From: Fictibacillus nanhaiensis
GTDB lineage: Bacteria; Bacillota; Bacilli; Bacillales; Fictibacillaceae
Reading direction: 5' to 3'
Assembly (NCBI RefSeq): GCF_019801215.1
Contig: NZ_JAHVJO010000006.1
Coordinates: forward strand, 1 to 64,000
DNA length: 64,000 nucleotides
The notes beneath the pieces were generated by a model that was given only the letters and a program-made list of their open reading frames with translations, ran no database searches and was not told where the DNA came from. Every line of letters starts with the position of its first letter. Position 1 is the first letter of the stretch. Shown here in pieces: positions 23,795 through 31,923 of the stretch. Position numbers and translations under genes: made by a program.

Positions 23795-24355
23795 TTAAGC
23801 TTCCTTTAATTGTTCTTCAACAATTTCTAAAGGCTGATTACGAAGGTGATGCATCATGTAGTTATCTTTTTCAATTTGATAAAGATTATAAATATCCTGA
23901 CCTTGATTAAGCTGATCATAAATATCCTTTCGTGTCTCATTTGCAAGTGTCACGTAAGGAATTTTTTCGGCAGCTTTTTGAGAACGTCCATTCACTTTAC
24001 GAATCCTCATAAAAATCGTATGAATGTCCTTCTCATAAAACAGTTCAGAAAAGAAAGCTTCTTTTGCTAAATGGTTATATCCTTTTCCGAAATATGGCTG
24101 ACCAATCCACGTTCCAAGAAAGCCATAGCCCTCTTGAACATCGAATAGATTAATGGTGCCGATTGGATTTTGCCACTCATCCAATATCGTTCTGGAGATG
24201 ATCTTTCCTTGTTCTTCTTCTTCTAGCGTCTGCTTCGTCAAGAACATAAATTCTTCAAAAGAATCCGCTTTTTGGCGTACAAAAGGGAAGACGTCTGGGT
24301 GCACCATTAAATTGTAAAGAACATGACTCTCCTGTAAATCACGCTTTTTCAACAA
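23795..24355 (-). CDS. GNAT family N-acetyltransferase (RimJ/RimL type)
   Basis: A 186-residue acetyltransferase. The fold is visible as an N-terminal KRDLQESHVLYNLMVHPDVFPFV region, the central strand YGFLGTWIGQPYFGKGYNHLAKEAFF with the Q-x-x-x-G-K-G-Y acetyl-CoA loop, and HTIFMRIRKVNGRSQKAAEKI, typical of RimJ/RimL-type enzymes. The C-terminus extends by about 50 hydrophilic residues. It starts at one of two consecutive TTG codons after AGGAGGG. The leader upstream holds a tRNA-like element and alternative hairpins, unusual for an acetyltransferase. The substrate is unknown. Confidence 0.8.
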   Translation of the reverse strand: MLKKRDLQESHVLYNLMVHPDVFPFVRQKADSFEEFMFLTKQTLEEEEQGKIISRTILDEWQNPIGTINLFDVQEGYGFLGTWIGQPYFGKGYNHLAKEAFFSELFYEKDIHTIFMRIRKVNGRSQKAAEKIPYVTLANETRKDIYDQLNQGQDIYNLYQIEKDNYMMHHLRNQPLEIVEEQLKEA

Positions 24356-24360
24356 TTTAA

Positions 24361-24425
24361 TCCCTCCTAGAGGGCAGAGATATCCCCCACCCTCGAATTA
24401 AGAATAAAAATTAATTCGGGGTGGG
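24361..24425 (-). promoter_or_regulatory. Mutually exclusive leader hairpins before the GNAT gene
   Basis: On the minus strand CCCACCCCGAATTAA (24411-24425) can pair with TTAATTCGAGGGTGGG (24386-24401) through 15 pairs and one bulge. The first arm is also the 3' side of the T-arm-like stem of the upstream element. Downstream, CCCTC (24370-24374) can pair with either the ribosome site AGGAGGG (24361-24367) or GAGGG inside the second arm. This is the layout of a two-state translational switch; no ligand is known. Confidence 0.4.
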
Positions 24426-24481
24426 AATCGAACCCACTAGGACCAGTCATAGCTGGTGGCGCACCAATTGCCTTCCCTTGC
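24414..24481 (-). ncRNA. tRNA-like element in the GNAT leader
   Basis: On the minus strand a 68-base segment has a D-arm-like stem-loop (GGC, loop AATTGGTGC, GCC), an anticodon-arm-like hairpin (ACCAG, loop CTATGA, CTGGT), CCTA, and a perfect T arm (GTGGG, TTCGATT, CCCAC). The flanks GCAAGGG and CCCGAAT pair at only three or four positions, the anticodon-like loop has six bases, and no CCA follows. It is therefore not a normal tRNA gene, but either a pseudo-tRNA or a tRNA mimic within an mRNA leader. Confidence 0.45.
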
Positions 24482-24608
24482 TCAGTATTTAATTTATAGA
24501 AATAATTTTTGTTTTTGAATCAAAGAGCATGTTTATCTGTTCCGGATTTTGTAGATCCGCATGTTGCTCTTCTTGTATCATAATTTATTTTTCAAAAAAA
24601 GAAAATAG

Positions 24609-25739
24609 TTATTTTGTAGATTTTTTGTAAATTATTTCTCCATCGATAAGGGTCATGACAGGGGTAGCTGAAAAGTGGAACGGATGCTCTGTCCAGAGGG
24701 ATAAATCAGCATCTTTTCCGATTTCTAGGCTTCCGACACGATTCGCTATTCCAAGGTTTTTTGCAGGAGCAATCGTGATGCCCTCAAGCGCCTTTTTTTC
24801 GTCTAAACCTTCCCGAACAGCAATGGCTGCACAAACATTTAAATATTGAATCGGAATATAAGGATGGTCCGTAGTTATCGAAACTTCGACATTATTTTCA
24901 GATAGTATTCGATAGGTATCCCAAGTTTTGTTCTTTAATTCGATTTTCGATTTTCGAGTAAGGGTAGGTCCAACGCTAACCATAAGGTTTAAATCTTTGA
25001 ATAAGTCTGCAACAAGATGACCTTCCGTACAGTGTTCAATCCTGAAATCTAAGTTGAATTCCTCAGCAAAACGGATTGCAGATAAAATATCATCAGCACG
25101 GTGAGCATGAATGCGCACAGGAATTTCGCGATTTAACGCGGCTGCTATTGGGGCAACTCGTAAGTTATCTTGATAAGCCGAATCCTTTGCCTGATAGAAG
25201 GCTTCGCGCAGCATCCCCATGATTCCCATCCGGGTGATAGAATCGTTATGCCGGCCACTGTGAATTCGCTTTGGGTTTTCACCAAGAGCAATTTTAAGAC
25301 CAGCTGTTTCTTTAATAATCATCTTCCTGATATCGTGTCCGTACGTTTTAATAACAGAGGTCGTACCACCAATAACATTGGCGCTTCCAGGCATGATGTG
25401 GGCAGTTGTTACACCAAATTTAACAGCATCCTTAAAGGCGATATCAAGTGGATGGCAGCCATCAATTGCTCGTATATGAGGTGTTAACACTTCATGCGTT
25501 TCATTCGCATCATTACCAGCCCATCCTGTACCTTCATCATAAAGACCTAAATGGGTATGTACGTCTATAAATCCGGGAAGAAGATGAAGTCCTTCTGCCG
25601 AAATGATCTCCATTTCTTCTGTGGGTTCGATATATTGATCAACCGCCACGATCTTTCCGTTTTCTATTAATACATCTCCCTGTTCAAGAACTTGGCTTGT
25701 AATGGGATATACTTTTGCTTTTTGAATGAGTTTTTTCAT
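24609..25739 (-). CDS. Amidohydrolase superfamily protein (imidazolonepropionase-like)
   Basis: About 376 residues of the metal-dependent amidohydrolase fold. Metal ligands are visible in the opening DVHTHLG, then RIHAHRADD near residue 220, IEHCTEGH, and TTDHP near residue 295. The C-terminal beta-sandwich return, LEIGKDADLSLWTEHP, closes the composite domain. The subgroup contains uncharacterised hydrolases related to imidazolonepropionase and prolidase-like enzymes; the substrate is unknown. ATG at 25739 is preferred since the GTG three codons upstream is part of the AAGGTGA ribosome site. No signal peptide. Confidence 0.82.
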   Translation of the reverse strand: MKKLIQKAKVYPITSQVLEQGDVLIENGKIVAVDQYIEPTEEMEIISAEGLHLLPGFIDVHTHLGLYDEGTGWAGNDANETHEVLTPHIRAIDGCHPLDIAFKDAVKFGVTTAHIMPGSANVIGGTTSVIKTYGHDIRKMIIKETAGLKIALGENPKRIHSGRHNDSITRMGIMGMLREAFYQAKDSAYQDNLRVAPIAAALNREIPVRIHAHRADDILSAIRFAEEFNLDFRIEHCTEGHLVADLFKDLNLMVSVGPTLTRKSKIELKNKTWDTYRILSENNVEVSITTDHPYIPIQYLNVCAAIAVREGLDEKKALEGITIAPAKNLGIANRVGSLEIGKDADLSLWTEHPFHFSATPVMTLIDGEIIYKKSTK

Positions 25740-25767
25740 TTTTTTCACCTTAGAAATCGTCTTATTT

Positions 25768-26673
25768 TTATTGTATCAAATCTTGTAAAGCCCCTTTTAA
25801 ATGAGAATACTTAAAGGAGTATCCTCTATGAACCGCTTTTTCTGGAAGAACTTGCTGACCTTCTAAAATAAGCATGCTCATTTCTCCAAAAATAAGCTTA
25901 AACGCGAAGGATGGAGCAGGCAGCCAATGAGGACGGTTCATTACATCACCAGTGACTTGACCAAATTCTTTCATCGTTACAGGATGGGGTGCGGTTATAT
26001 TTACAGGACCACTATACGCCTCGTTATTTATGACTTCTTTAATCATCCTTGCAACGTCTTCAACATGTACCCACGATATCCATTGATCACCTGAACCGAC
26101 TGTTCCTCCTGCAAAAAAACGATAGGGAAGGGTGAGTTGAGGAAGAACGCCACCATCTCTGCCAAGAATTAGCCCAAAACGGGTAAATACGGTTCTGCAA
26201 CCGATATTCTCTGCTTCACTCGCCTTCGTTTCCCACGCTTTTACTACTTCTGCTAAAAAATCCGAGCCATGATTTGTTGTGTTTTCCGTAAATATTTCTG
26301 ATTCGGATGTTCCATAATAGCCAATTGCAGAAGCGTTCACCCAAACAGAAGGTGCTTCAGGCATTTTTTTGGCAAGATTCAATAGTTCCTGAGTTGCATT
26401 TAAACGGCTGTTTAATATCGCTTGTTTTTTCTCTGCTGTCCATCGACCATTAATGGATTCTCCAGCGAGATTGATTACAGCATCGATCTTAGGAAGCTCC
26501 TTTTCAGGTGTACTTTGAGGAGTGAGCCATTCCACATATGAAACATTAGGTTCTTTCGGTTTTCCACTGAGATTACGGGTGAGTATATAGACGTGGTTCT
26601 GATCTTCTTGCAAGATCTTTGTAATGTGTTTCCCTACAAATCCGCTGCCGCCAGAAATTAAGATATTTTTCAT
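25768..26673 (-). CDS. yfhF: TIGR01777-type NAD-dependent epimerase/dehydratase YfhF
   Basis: A 301-residue extended short-chain dehydrogenase of the YfhF/SDR39U1 family. The nucleotide-binding motif is ISGGSGFVGKHI at the N-terminus, NLAGESINGRWTAEKKQ is a family signature, ASAIGYYGTS carries the catalytic Tyr-type segment, and ISWVHVEDVARM follows. The C-terminal DUF1731 region ends with LEGQQVLPEKAVHRGYSFKY. The reaction is not known. It is 28 bases upstream of the amidohydrolase gene and probably shares its transcript. In B. subtilis yfhF lies next to recX (yfhG), as here. Confidence 0.9.
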   Translation of the reverse strand: MKNILISGGSGFVGKHITKILQEDQNHVYILTRNLSGKPKEPNVSYVEWLTPQSTPEKELPKIDAVINLAGESINGRWTAEKKQAILNSRLNATQELLNLAKKMPEAPSVWVNASAIGYYGTSESEIFTENTTNHGSDFLAEVVKAWETKASEAENIGCRTVFTRFGLILGRDGGVLPQLTLPYRFFAGGTVGSGDQWISWVHVEDVARMIKEVINNEAYSGPVNITAPHPVTMKEFGQVTGDVMNRPHWLPAPSFAFKLIFGEMSMLILEGQQVLPEKAVHRGYSFKYSHLKGALQDLIQ

Positions 26674-26761
26674 AATTAATCTCCTCTCACCATTCTCTTT
26701 ATAACTATTTACCCTTTCCCTCTTAATTCCCTTGTTTACCGCTCGTTAAAAGGGGGATTTT

Positions 26762-26791
26762 TTTAAACTGCAATACCACTTATGGTAAAAT
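26762..26791 (+). promoter_or_regulatory. Likely recX promoter
   Basis: TTTAAA and TAAAAT are separated by 18 bases about 25 bases ahead of the recX start. A short palindrome, TACCACTTATGGTA, fills the spacer. Confidence 0.4.
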
Positions 26792-26814
26792 AGAGACAGA
26801 AAGCAGGTGGGTAG

Positions 26815-27630
26815 ATGGCTGTCATAACAAGGATTTCTGCTCAGCAAAAAAATGATGAACGATTTAATATCTTTATTCAAAAAGGAACAAAAGAAGAGTT
26901 TGCTTTTAGTGTGGATGCGGATGTGCTCATAAAATTCCAGCTTCAAAAAGGAATGGAGATCAATGAAGAAGAGTGGGAAGAGATCATTGATGAAGATCAA
27001 TTTCGTAAAGCTTTTAACAAAGCGCTCCATTTTCTTTCTTACCGGATGCGTACCGTTCATGAAATAGAAGCGTTTCTTGAAAAGAAAGAGGTCCCGGAAC
27101 ACACGGTTAAAAGAGTGATCTCTAGACTTTCTGAATATGATTTTGTTAACGATAAGAGCTTTGCGGATGCTTTTGTTAAAAGCCGTATGAATACTTCTTT
27201 TAAAGGGCCTGGTGCCATCCGCCAGGAACTGAAGAAAAAAGGAATTGGAGAAATAGACTCAGAAGGAGCGATCAGTCAGTTCACGTATGAACAGCAATTA
27301 GAAGCTAGTGTGAAGTTTATACAAAAACAATTTTCTGGAAGAGCGAAACGTTCGGAAAAAGAGCAAAAGCAAAAAATTGCGCAGCAGCTGCAGCAAAAAG
27401 GTTTTACGTGGGAAGTTATTGAGCTTGCCTTTCAACAAGCACAGATCAGTCAAACGGCAGAGGAAGAAAAAGAAGCCTTGCTCGTTCATGCCAAAAAAGC
27501 ACACAACAAGTATAAAAAACATACCGGCTACGAGTATGAAGCTCGCATGAAACGGTATTTATACGGCAAAGGCTTCGATTCATCCGTTATAACTGAGTTG
27601 CTGAGCGGTGACGAGCTTACCGATCAATAA
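26815..27630 (+). CDS. recX: Recombination regulator RecX
   Basis: A 271-residue RecX protein, which binds RecA and modulates its filament. The family three-helix repeats are visible, including KALHFLSYRMRTVHEIEAFLEKK, ISRLSEYDFVNDKSFADAFVKSR and RYLYGKGFDSSVITELL. Length is that of the long Bacillus form (YfhG). The ATG follows GCAGGTGGG. It is divergent from yfhF and its 3' end overlaps the convergent SDR gene by 14 bases. Confidence 0.92.
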   Translation: MAVITRISAQQKNDERFNIFIQKGTKEEFAFSVDADVLIKFQLQKGMEINEEEWEEIIDEDQFRKAFNKALHFLSYRMRTVHEIEAFLEKKEVPEHTVKRVISRLSEYDFVNDKSFADAFVKSRMNTSFKGPGAIRQELKKKGIGEIDSEGAISQFTYEQQLEASVKFIQKQFSGRAKRSEKEQKQKIAQQLQQKGFTWEVIELAFQQAQISQTAEEEKEALLVHAKKAHNKYKKHTGYEYEARMKRYLYGKGFDSSVITELLSGDELTDQ

Positions 27631-28285
27631 ATATTTCAGACCGGTTATCATCTTGCTCGTATATCATTTGTGCTACTAATTCAGGTGATTTTAATCGTGA
27701 ACGGTCTTGAATATGATCTGATTCATTCCAGAATGGTGTATCCATGCCACCCATATAGACGGCTGTTGGATAGATATTTGTTCCATCCCATTCTTTAACG
27801 AGGCTCTCAGTAAAACCCCGAACGGCAAATTTAGTGGCACAATAAATGGACTCATTCACTTTTCCTCTCAAACCGGCTGTAGAAATAATGTTCATTACTT
27901 TACCGGTTCCTTGTTTTTTAAATAGGGGAAAGGATGCTTTCGATGGAAAGATAGTGCCATAAACATTCGTCTCAACCATGTGCTTGATATCAGCTTCAGA
28001 TAACGAATGAAGGGAATCAAACACTCCAGTTCCTGCATTGTTTATTAGAAGATGAACTTGATCTTCATCAAATATCTTTTTTAAAACGGTTAATACCTGA
28101 TTATAATCCGTAACATCGCAAACTTGATAAGATACTCGATTGTCGCTTGTGATGGTTTGAACGGCTTGTTTGAGTTTCGGTTCTGTGCGGCCGAGCAAAC
28201 AGACATGATAGGCGTTGCTGTATTGTCGGGCTAAGGCAAGTCCTAGACCGGAGCCGCCGCCAGTTATGATTACTGTTTTTTTCAA
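27617..28285 (-). CDS. Short-chain dehydrogenase/reductase
   Basis: A 222-residue classical SDR. The cofactor motif is ITGGGSGLGLALA, the NNAG motif is LINNAGTGVFDS, the catalytic set is STAG...YCATKFA (Tyr-x-x-x-Lys), and the later NIYPTAVYMGGMDTPFW follows the pattern of substrate-loop regions. It is somewhat shorter than most family members. The substrate is unknown. Its end overlaps recX on the opposite strand, which leaves no room for a terminator between them. Confidence 0.85.
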   Translation of the reverse strand: MKKTVIITGGGSGLGLALARQYSNAYHVCLLGRTEPKLKQAVQTITSDNRVSYQVCDVTDYNQVLTVLKKIFDEDQVHLLINNAGTGVFDSLHSLSEADIKHMVETNVYGTIFPSKASFPLFKKQGTGKVMNIISTAGLRGKVNESIYCATKFAVRGFTESLVKEWDGTNIYPTAVYMGGMDTPFWNESDHIQDRSRLKSPELVAQMIYEQDDNRSEIFIDR

Positions 28286-28357
28286 GACAAATCACTCCTA
28301 TGTAAAATCATGTTGTAACGTAAGTCCTAGCGTACAGAAAAGAAAGGAAAGATTCAA

Positions 28358-28666
28358 ATGGAAAAAAGATTTAGCGAAATGACGGAAGCTGAAATAATAG
28401 CCGAAATCGCATCCTTACGAGCAAAAGCACAAAAAGCGGAACAGATGGGTATGGTAAGTGAATATGCCGTTCATGAACGAAAAATCGCAATGGCTAAATG
28501 CTATTTAATGGATCCTTCAGTCATAGAAAGCGGAAAAGATTACGGAATAGTAGGTGATCCGGGTTCAACATTTTCGGTTCTCTATTTAAATGGTATTTTT
28601 GCCTGGGGTTATAAAAATAAACAGAGTACCCTTGAGGCTTTGCCCATTTCTGTATTAGAGCAATAA
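28358..28666 (+). CDS. yfhH: YfhH family protein (DUF1811)
   Basis: A 102-residue protein of the YfhH/DUF1811 family. A helical N-terminal half (MTEAEIIAEIASLRAKAQKAEQMGMVSEYAVHERKIAMAKCYLMDP) is followed by a small beta domain with DPGSTFSVLYLNGIFAWGY. A structure is known for a homologue, but no function has been shown. The ATG follows GAAAGGAAAG. The gene sits between the SDR and the sspK cluster, as yfhH does in B. subtilis. Confidence 0.88.
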   Translation: MEKRFSEMTEAEIIAEIASLRAKAQKAEQMGMVSEYAVHERKIAMAKCYLMDPSVIESGKDYGIVGDPGSTFSVLYLNGIFAWGYKNKQSTLEALPISVLEQ

Positions 28667-28667
28667 A

Positions 28668-28706
28668 ATAAAGAAGCGATAAAGAAAAATCGCTCCTTTA
28701 TTCTTC
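28668..28706. terminator. Bidirectional terminator after yfhH
   Basis: AAAGAAGCGAT and ATCGCTCCTTT pair with one mismatch around an A-rich loop. It serves both yfhH and the convergent small gene. Confidence 0.7.
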
Positions 28707-28707
28707 A

Positions 28708-28875
28708 CTATGAACGCTTACGTGTTTGAATTTCTAGCACATAGTTATTCAATGCTTGCTGGGTCTCCCCGTTCACTTGGTTATACGCATGCTTCGAGTT
28801 TGCACGCGGTGAGTGAAAGGGGTCAGAATATTTGCCATTAAACAGAGTTGATTGAAAGTACTGTTTTTTGTTCAT
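28708..28875 (-). CDS. YpzG-like small protein
   Basis: A 55-residue hydrophilic product. The core DPFHSPRANSKHAYNQVNGETQQALNNYVLEIQTRKR matches the YpzG family of small Bacillus proteins (pattern F-x-S-P-R-A-N-x-K-H-A, then VNGETQQ). The ATG follows GGGGGGTG. It lies 39 bases after sspK in the same direction, so co-expression in the forespore is likely. The function is unknown. Confidence 0.7.
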   Translation of the reverse strand: MNKKQYFQSTLFNGKYSDPFHSPRANSKHAYNQVNGETQQALNNYVLEIQTRKRS

Positions 28876-28914
28876 CTGATACACCCCCCAGAATGAAATT
28901 CATAACCGCAAGAA

Positions 28915-29070
28915 TTACTGATCATCTCGGTGTTGATTGGATAAAAACATTCGCTCCTGTGGATGGTCGCGAGTGGTTCCATCTGGCCGCTTAGAAGAGA
29001 ACTCTTCTTTTGCTCTCGGCTCACCTGAGAAGGAGATCCGATTAGGGAAGTTTTTCGATTTATTTCTCAT
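28915..29070 (-). CDS. sspK: Small acid-soluble spore protein K
   Basis: A 51-residue SspK-family protein. The conserved middle, FSGEPRAKEEFSSKRPDGTTRDHPQERM, is diagnostic. It is a minor spore-core protein made late in the forespore. The ATG follows an AAAAGGAGGG site. A SigG-type promoter lies directly upstream, and the YpzG-like gene follows. In B. subtilis sspK sits in the same yfh block. Confidence 0.88.
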   Translation of the reverse strand: MRNKSKNFPNRISFSGEPRAKEEFSSKRPDGTTRDHPQERMFLSNQHRDDQ

Positions 29071-29101
29071 GGGTTTTCCCTCCTTTTAATCGGTTCTCAC
29101 C

Positions 29102-29131
29102 TAGTATGGAACGTGATAGAATCCTTTATGT
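29102..29131 (-). promoter_or_regulatory. SigG-type promoter of sspK
   Basis: On the minus strand ACATA and a perfect CATACTA -10 are separated by 18 bases, as expected of a SigG promoter; the first base of the -35 departs from consensus. Confidence 0.55.
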
Positions 29132-29171
29132 GACGGGACTTTCTTTAAAAATTGGTTAAGGAGGGAGAAAA

Positions 29172-29438
29172 ATGGAAGAGCGTTTCGACAGATTAGCGAA
29201 ATTACTGCAAAAAATGAACACCACCCTAAGTGACCAAGAAGCAAGGGAATGGGTGGAAGGATTATGGGAAGATTTTGAATCAACACGTGCAAAAGCTGGA
29301 CGAGAGTATGAAGGACAAGAAGTAACAGAAAAAATGGTCACGCAGCTCATCACTTCCTACGGTCATAAGCTTCATGAATACGTTTCAACCAACCCTAAAT
29401 TCCAGCGTTTCATTAAAAAAGACGGGCCGATTAACTAG
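29172..29438 (+). CDS. yfhJ: YfhJ family protein
   Basis: An 88-residue cytoplasmic protein of the YfhJ (WVELL) family. The core is EAREWVEGLWEDFESTRAKAGREYEG, with further helices to the C-terminus. The function is unknown. The ATG follows TAAGGAGGGAG. It is divergent from sspK and convergent with yfhP, the same order as in B. subtilis. Confidence 0.88.
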   Translation: MEERFDRLAKLLQKMNTTLSDQEAREWVEGLWEDFESTRAKAGREYEGQEVTEKMVTQLITSYGHKLHEYVSTNPKFQRFIKKDGPIN

Positions 29439-29451
29439 CCCGTCTCTTTTC

Positions 29452-30453
29452 TTATTCATTGTTATTTATAAGATCCATTGGAGAAAAATCCATTTTCTTT
29501 TTCAACCGGTCTTCGGAATATACCCATCCCGTATATGAAGTAATGATATTAAGATTTTCATCTAATTGGACCATAGCCACAAACGGATAGTGCCCTTTAC
29601 TTCTGTACCTTAGATCTATAAATTGAACCATATGACCGTGATCATTCTTTTCAATCTCCCACCTATGAACGGGGGAGAACGAAAGGAAAGCCGAGATGTT
29701 TTTATCAAGTTTCGCAGCATCCACCAATTCGGATTGTGGGACAGGCAATCGGTCGAACGTATCCCAGACGGTTACTTTTCCGTTCTTTAATCCTGCCACA
29801 AAAAATTCATGCTTTGATTTGATGGCAAGATGATATTGTCCCCAGCGGAAAGTGGGGGAGGCATAGATTTCCTCTGCCTCTGGTATTGCTTGCAGAACGA
29901 TTTTGTTAACTTGCTGACGTGCAATGATTCGCCAAATGTAATAAAAAACAAGGATTACATAAACGGCAAGAAACGTAATTCCTGGATCGATACCAACATA
30001 CCAAAGGAGAAGTCCTGCGATATGAAGGAAAAAGATAAATGGATCAAAAATACTGATCACCCCAAGCGCAATCCATTTTTTTGAGATAGGGTATAATGCT
30101 TGGGTACCGTATGCATTAAATATATCAACAAAAACGTGGAGAAAAACAGCGATAGACGTCCATAGTAGAAGTTTTCCGCCGTTTGCTTCTGGCACAAATA
30201 AAGATATTATACCGAATAGTAAAAGGGGCCAGATGATTAGAGCAGGCAAAGAGTGTGTGAGTCCCCGATGATTTCGGATATAGACTGCATTATTTTTTAG
30301 TTTTAGAATGGTATCAAAGTCAGGTGCCTGGGAACCAACTAGTGTCCCGGCAAGGATAGCTTGGGATGTCACAGGATCGTTTGCAATCGCAGGATCCAGC
30401 ATGGCTAAACCGCCTAATCCCAACCCCATCACAATATGTGTGCCTGTATCCAA
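29452..30453 (-). CDS. yfhP: Membrane-bound metal-dependent hydrolase YfhP
   Basis: A 333-residue YdjM-family membrane protein. The N-terminus, MDTGTHIVMGLGLGGLAML, carries the first conserved His, and HRGLTHSLP and FLHVFVDIFNAYG carry the others that may bind metal. Several membrane helices follow, then a soluble C-terminal part. TTG at 30453 is chosen because the upstream GTG is inside the AGGAGGTGAT ribosome site and because the B. subtilis protein also starts MDTGTH. The reaction is unknown. Confidence 0.85.
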   Translation of the reverse strand: MDTGTHIVMGLGLGGLAMLDPAIANDPVTSQAILAGTLVGSQAPDFDTILKLKNNAVYIRNHRGLTHSLPALIIWPLLLFGIISLFVPEANGGKLLLWTSIAVFLHVFVDIFNAYGTQALYPISKKWIALGVISIFDPFIFFLHIAGLLLWYVGIDPGITFLAVYVILVFYYIWRIIARQQVNKIVLQAIPEAEEIYASPTFRWGQYHLAIKSKHEFFVAGLKNGKVTVWDTFDRLPVPQSELVDAAKLDKNISAFLSFSPVHRWEIEKNDHGHMVQFIDLRYRSKGHYPFVAMVQLDENLNIITSYTGWVYSEDRLKKKMDFSPMDLINNNE

Positions 30454-30491
30454 GGCGATCACCTCCTATGTAGGAATGGAGTGAAATATAG

Positions 30492-30806
30492 ATGATAACA
30501 GTTTTTATGGAGTATAAAGTAAATCCAGATACCTTTCAATCTTATGAAACGGTAATGACTTCTGTGATTAAAGAGCTTGAGATGTCAGGTGCATCTGATA
30601 TTCGGTGGTATAGAGCGGCAGATCAGCCGTCACTCTACGTTGAATGCTTTCAAGTTTACGATATCGATGCATATAAGGCGATTAAAGATGCCAGAACGTC
30701 ACATGATCACCCTGTTTTTTCTCGTCTTCATGCTTTAGTATCAGGAGGATTTGAAAAAATACACTGTTGGGCGTTTGAAAAAATGAATGTAAAGGAAGAT
30801 ATTTAA
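30492..30806 (+). CDS. Uncharacterised protein with a dimeric alpha/beta-barrel look
   Basis: A 104-residue protein with the strand-helix-strand pattern of small ferredoxin-like stress or monooxygenase barrels (MITVFMEYKVNPDTFQSYETV at the start, SLYVECFQVYDIDAYKAI in the middle). I do not recognise a named family. It ends one base before mutY starts, and both are probably on one transcript, which might point to a role linked to oxidative damage, but this is inference. Confidence 0.65.
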   Translation: MITVFMEYKVNPDTFQSYETVMTSVIKELEMSGASDIRWYRAADQPSLYVECFQVYDIDAYKAIKDARTSHDHPVFSRLHALVSGGFEKIHCWAFEKMNVKEDI

Positions 30807-30807
30807 A

Positions 30808-31923
30808 TTGAACACAACAAGTAATACTATATTTTCCCTAGACGCCACATATGTGAAACAATTTCAAAACAACTTGCTTGAATGGTACCGTGAAAATAAG
30901 CGGACACTGCCGTGGCGCAAAAATCAAGATCCATATCGAGTCTGGGTGTCAGAGATCATGCTCCAGCAGACAAGAGTAGATACGGTCATTCCTTATTTCG
31001 AACGATTTACAACCTTATTCCCCACACTTCACGATCTTGCTTATGCCGATGAAGAAAAAGTTCTGAAAGCATGGGAGGGTCTAGGTTATTATTCCCGAGT
31101 TCGAAACTTACAAACCGCAGTTAGAGAAGTATGCGAATCTTACGGTGGAAAAGTTCCAGATACACCGCGTGAAATTGCCAGCTTAAAAGGCGTAGGTCCT
31201 TACACAGCAGGAGCCATTTTAAGTATTGCCTATGGTGTACCTGAACCTGCTGTTGACGGAAATGTCATGCGAGTTTTATCGCGAATCCTTTTAATTGAAG
31301 AAGACATCAGTAAGCCGAAAACGCGCGTCACTTTTGAAAAGGCTGTTCGCGAATTAATCTCTCATGAAGATCCGTCTTCGTTTAACCAGGCGCTGATGGA
31401 GCTTGGGGCATTGATCTGCACACCCAAGTCACCAGCCTGTCTACTCTGTCCGATGCGTGACCTTTGTAGAGGGTTTGAAGAAGGAAAGCAAAGAGAGCTG
31501 CCTGTTAAATTAGGAAAAACGAAAGTCAGAAAAGCTAAGATGGCCGCGGGGATCATCGTTGGAGAGGATGGGAGCTTACTTCTTCACAAAAGGCCGTCAG
31601 AAGGTTTATTAGCGAACATGTGGGAGTTTCCTAACACAGAATATGTTGGATCGAAAAAAGATGAAGAGGCCGTTGCTTTAACGGACTATGTGGAAGAGAA
31701 CGTTGAAGCGGACGTGATGCTTGAGGAGAAGGTTGGATATATCGAGCATGTTTTTTCTCATCTAAAATGGGAAATCCAAATATGGAAAGGAAAAATGGAG
31801 GTTTCTAAAAAGGAGCTTCCACCAGATTGGAAATGGGTAAGCGTATCCGAACTGGACAACTATCCATTTGCGGTTTCTCATCAAAAAATTATCCGGCTCG
31901 TGAAGGAGGCATTAATTTTATGA
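30808..31923 (+). CDS. mutY: A/G-specific adenine DNA glycosylase MutY
   Basis: A 371-residue MutY that removes adenine opposite 8-oxoguanine. The catalytic Glu lies in VSEIMLQQTRVDTV, the HhH-GPD motif is LKGVGPYTAGAILSIAYGVPEPAVDGNVMRV with the catalytic Asp, and the 4Fe-4S loop C-x6-C-x2-C-x5-C is CTPKSPACLLCPMRDLC. A NUDIX-like recognition domain forms the last third. It starts at TTG after AAAGGAAG. Its stop overlaps the ATG of the next gene (ATGA). Confidence 0.93.
   Translation: MNTTSNTIFSLDATYVKQFQNNLLEWYRENKRTLPWRKNQDPYRVWVSEIMLQQTRVDTVIPYFERFTTLFPTLHDLAYADEEKVLKAWEGLGYYSRVRNLQTAVREVCESYGGKVPDTPREIASLKGVGPYTAGAILSIAYGVPEPAVDGNVMRVLSRILLIEEDISKPKTRVTFEKAVRELISHEDPSSFNQALMELGALICTPKSPACLLCPMRDLCRGFEEGKQRELPVKLGKTKVRKAKMAAGIIVGEDGSLLLHKRPSEGLLANMWEFPNTEYVGSKKDEEAVALTDYVEENVEADVMLEEKVGYIEHVFSHLKWEIQIWKGKMEVSKKELPPDWKWVSVSELDNYPFAVSHQKIIRLVKEALIL

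Noticed and set aside
23695..23910. 71-codon forward frame opposite the GNAT gene end
   Set aside because: It crosses a terminator and lies antisense to a well supported coding region.
24414..24481. Functional tRNA gene
   Set aside because: The acceptor stem pairs at only three or four positions, the anticodon-like loop has six bases, and there is no CCA end.
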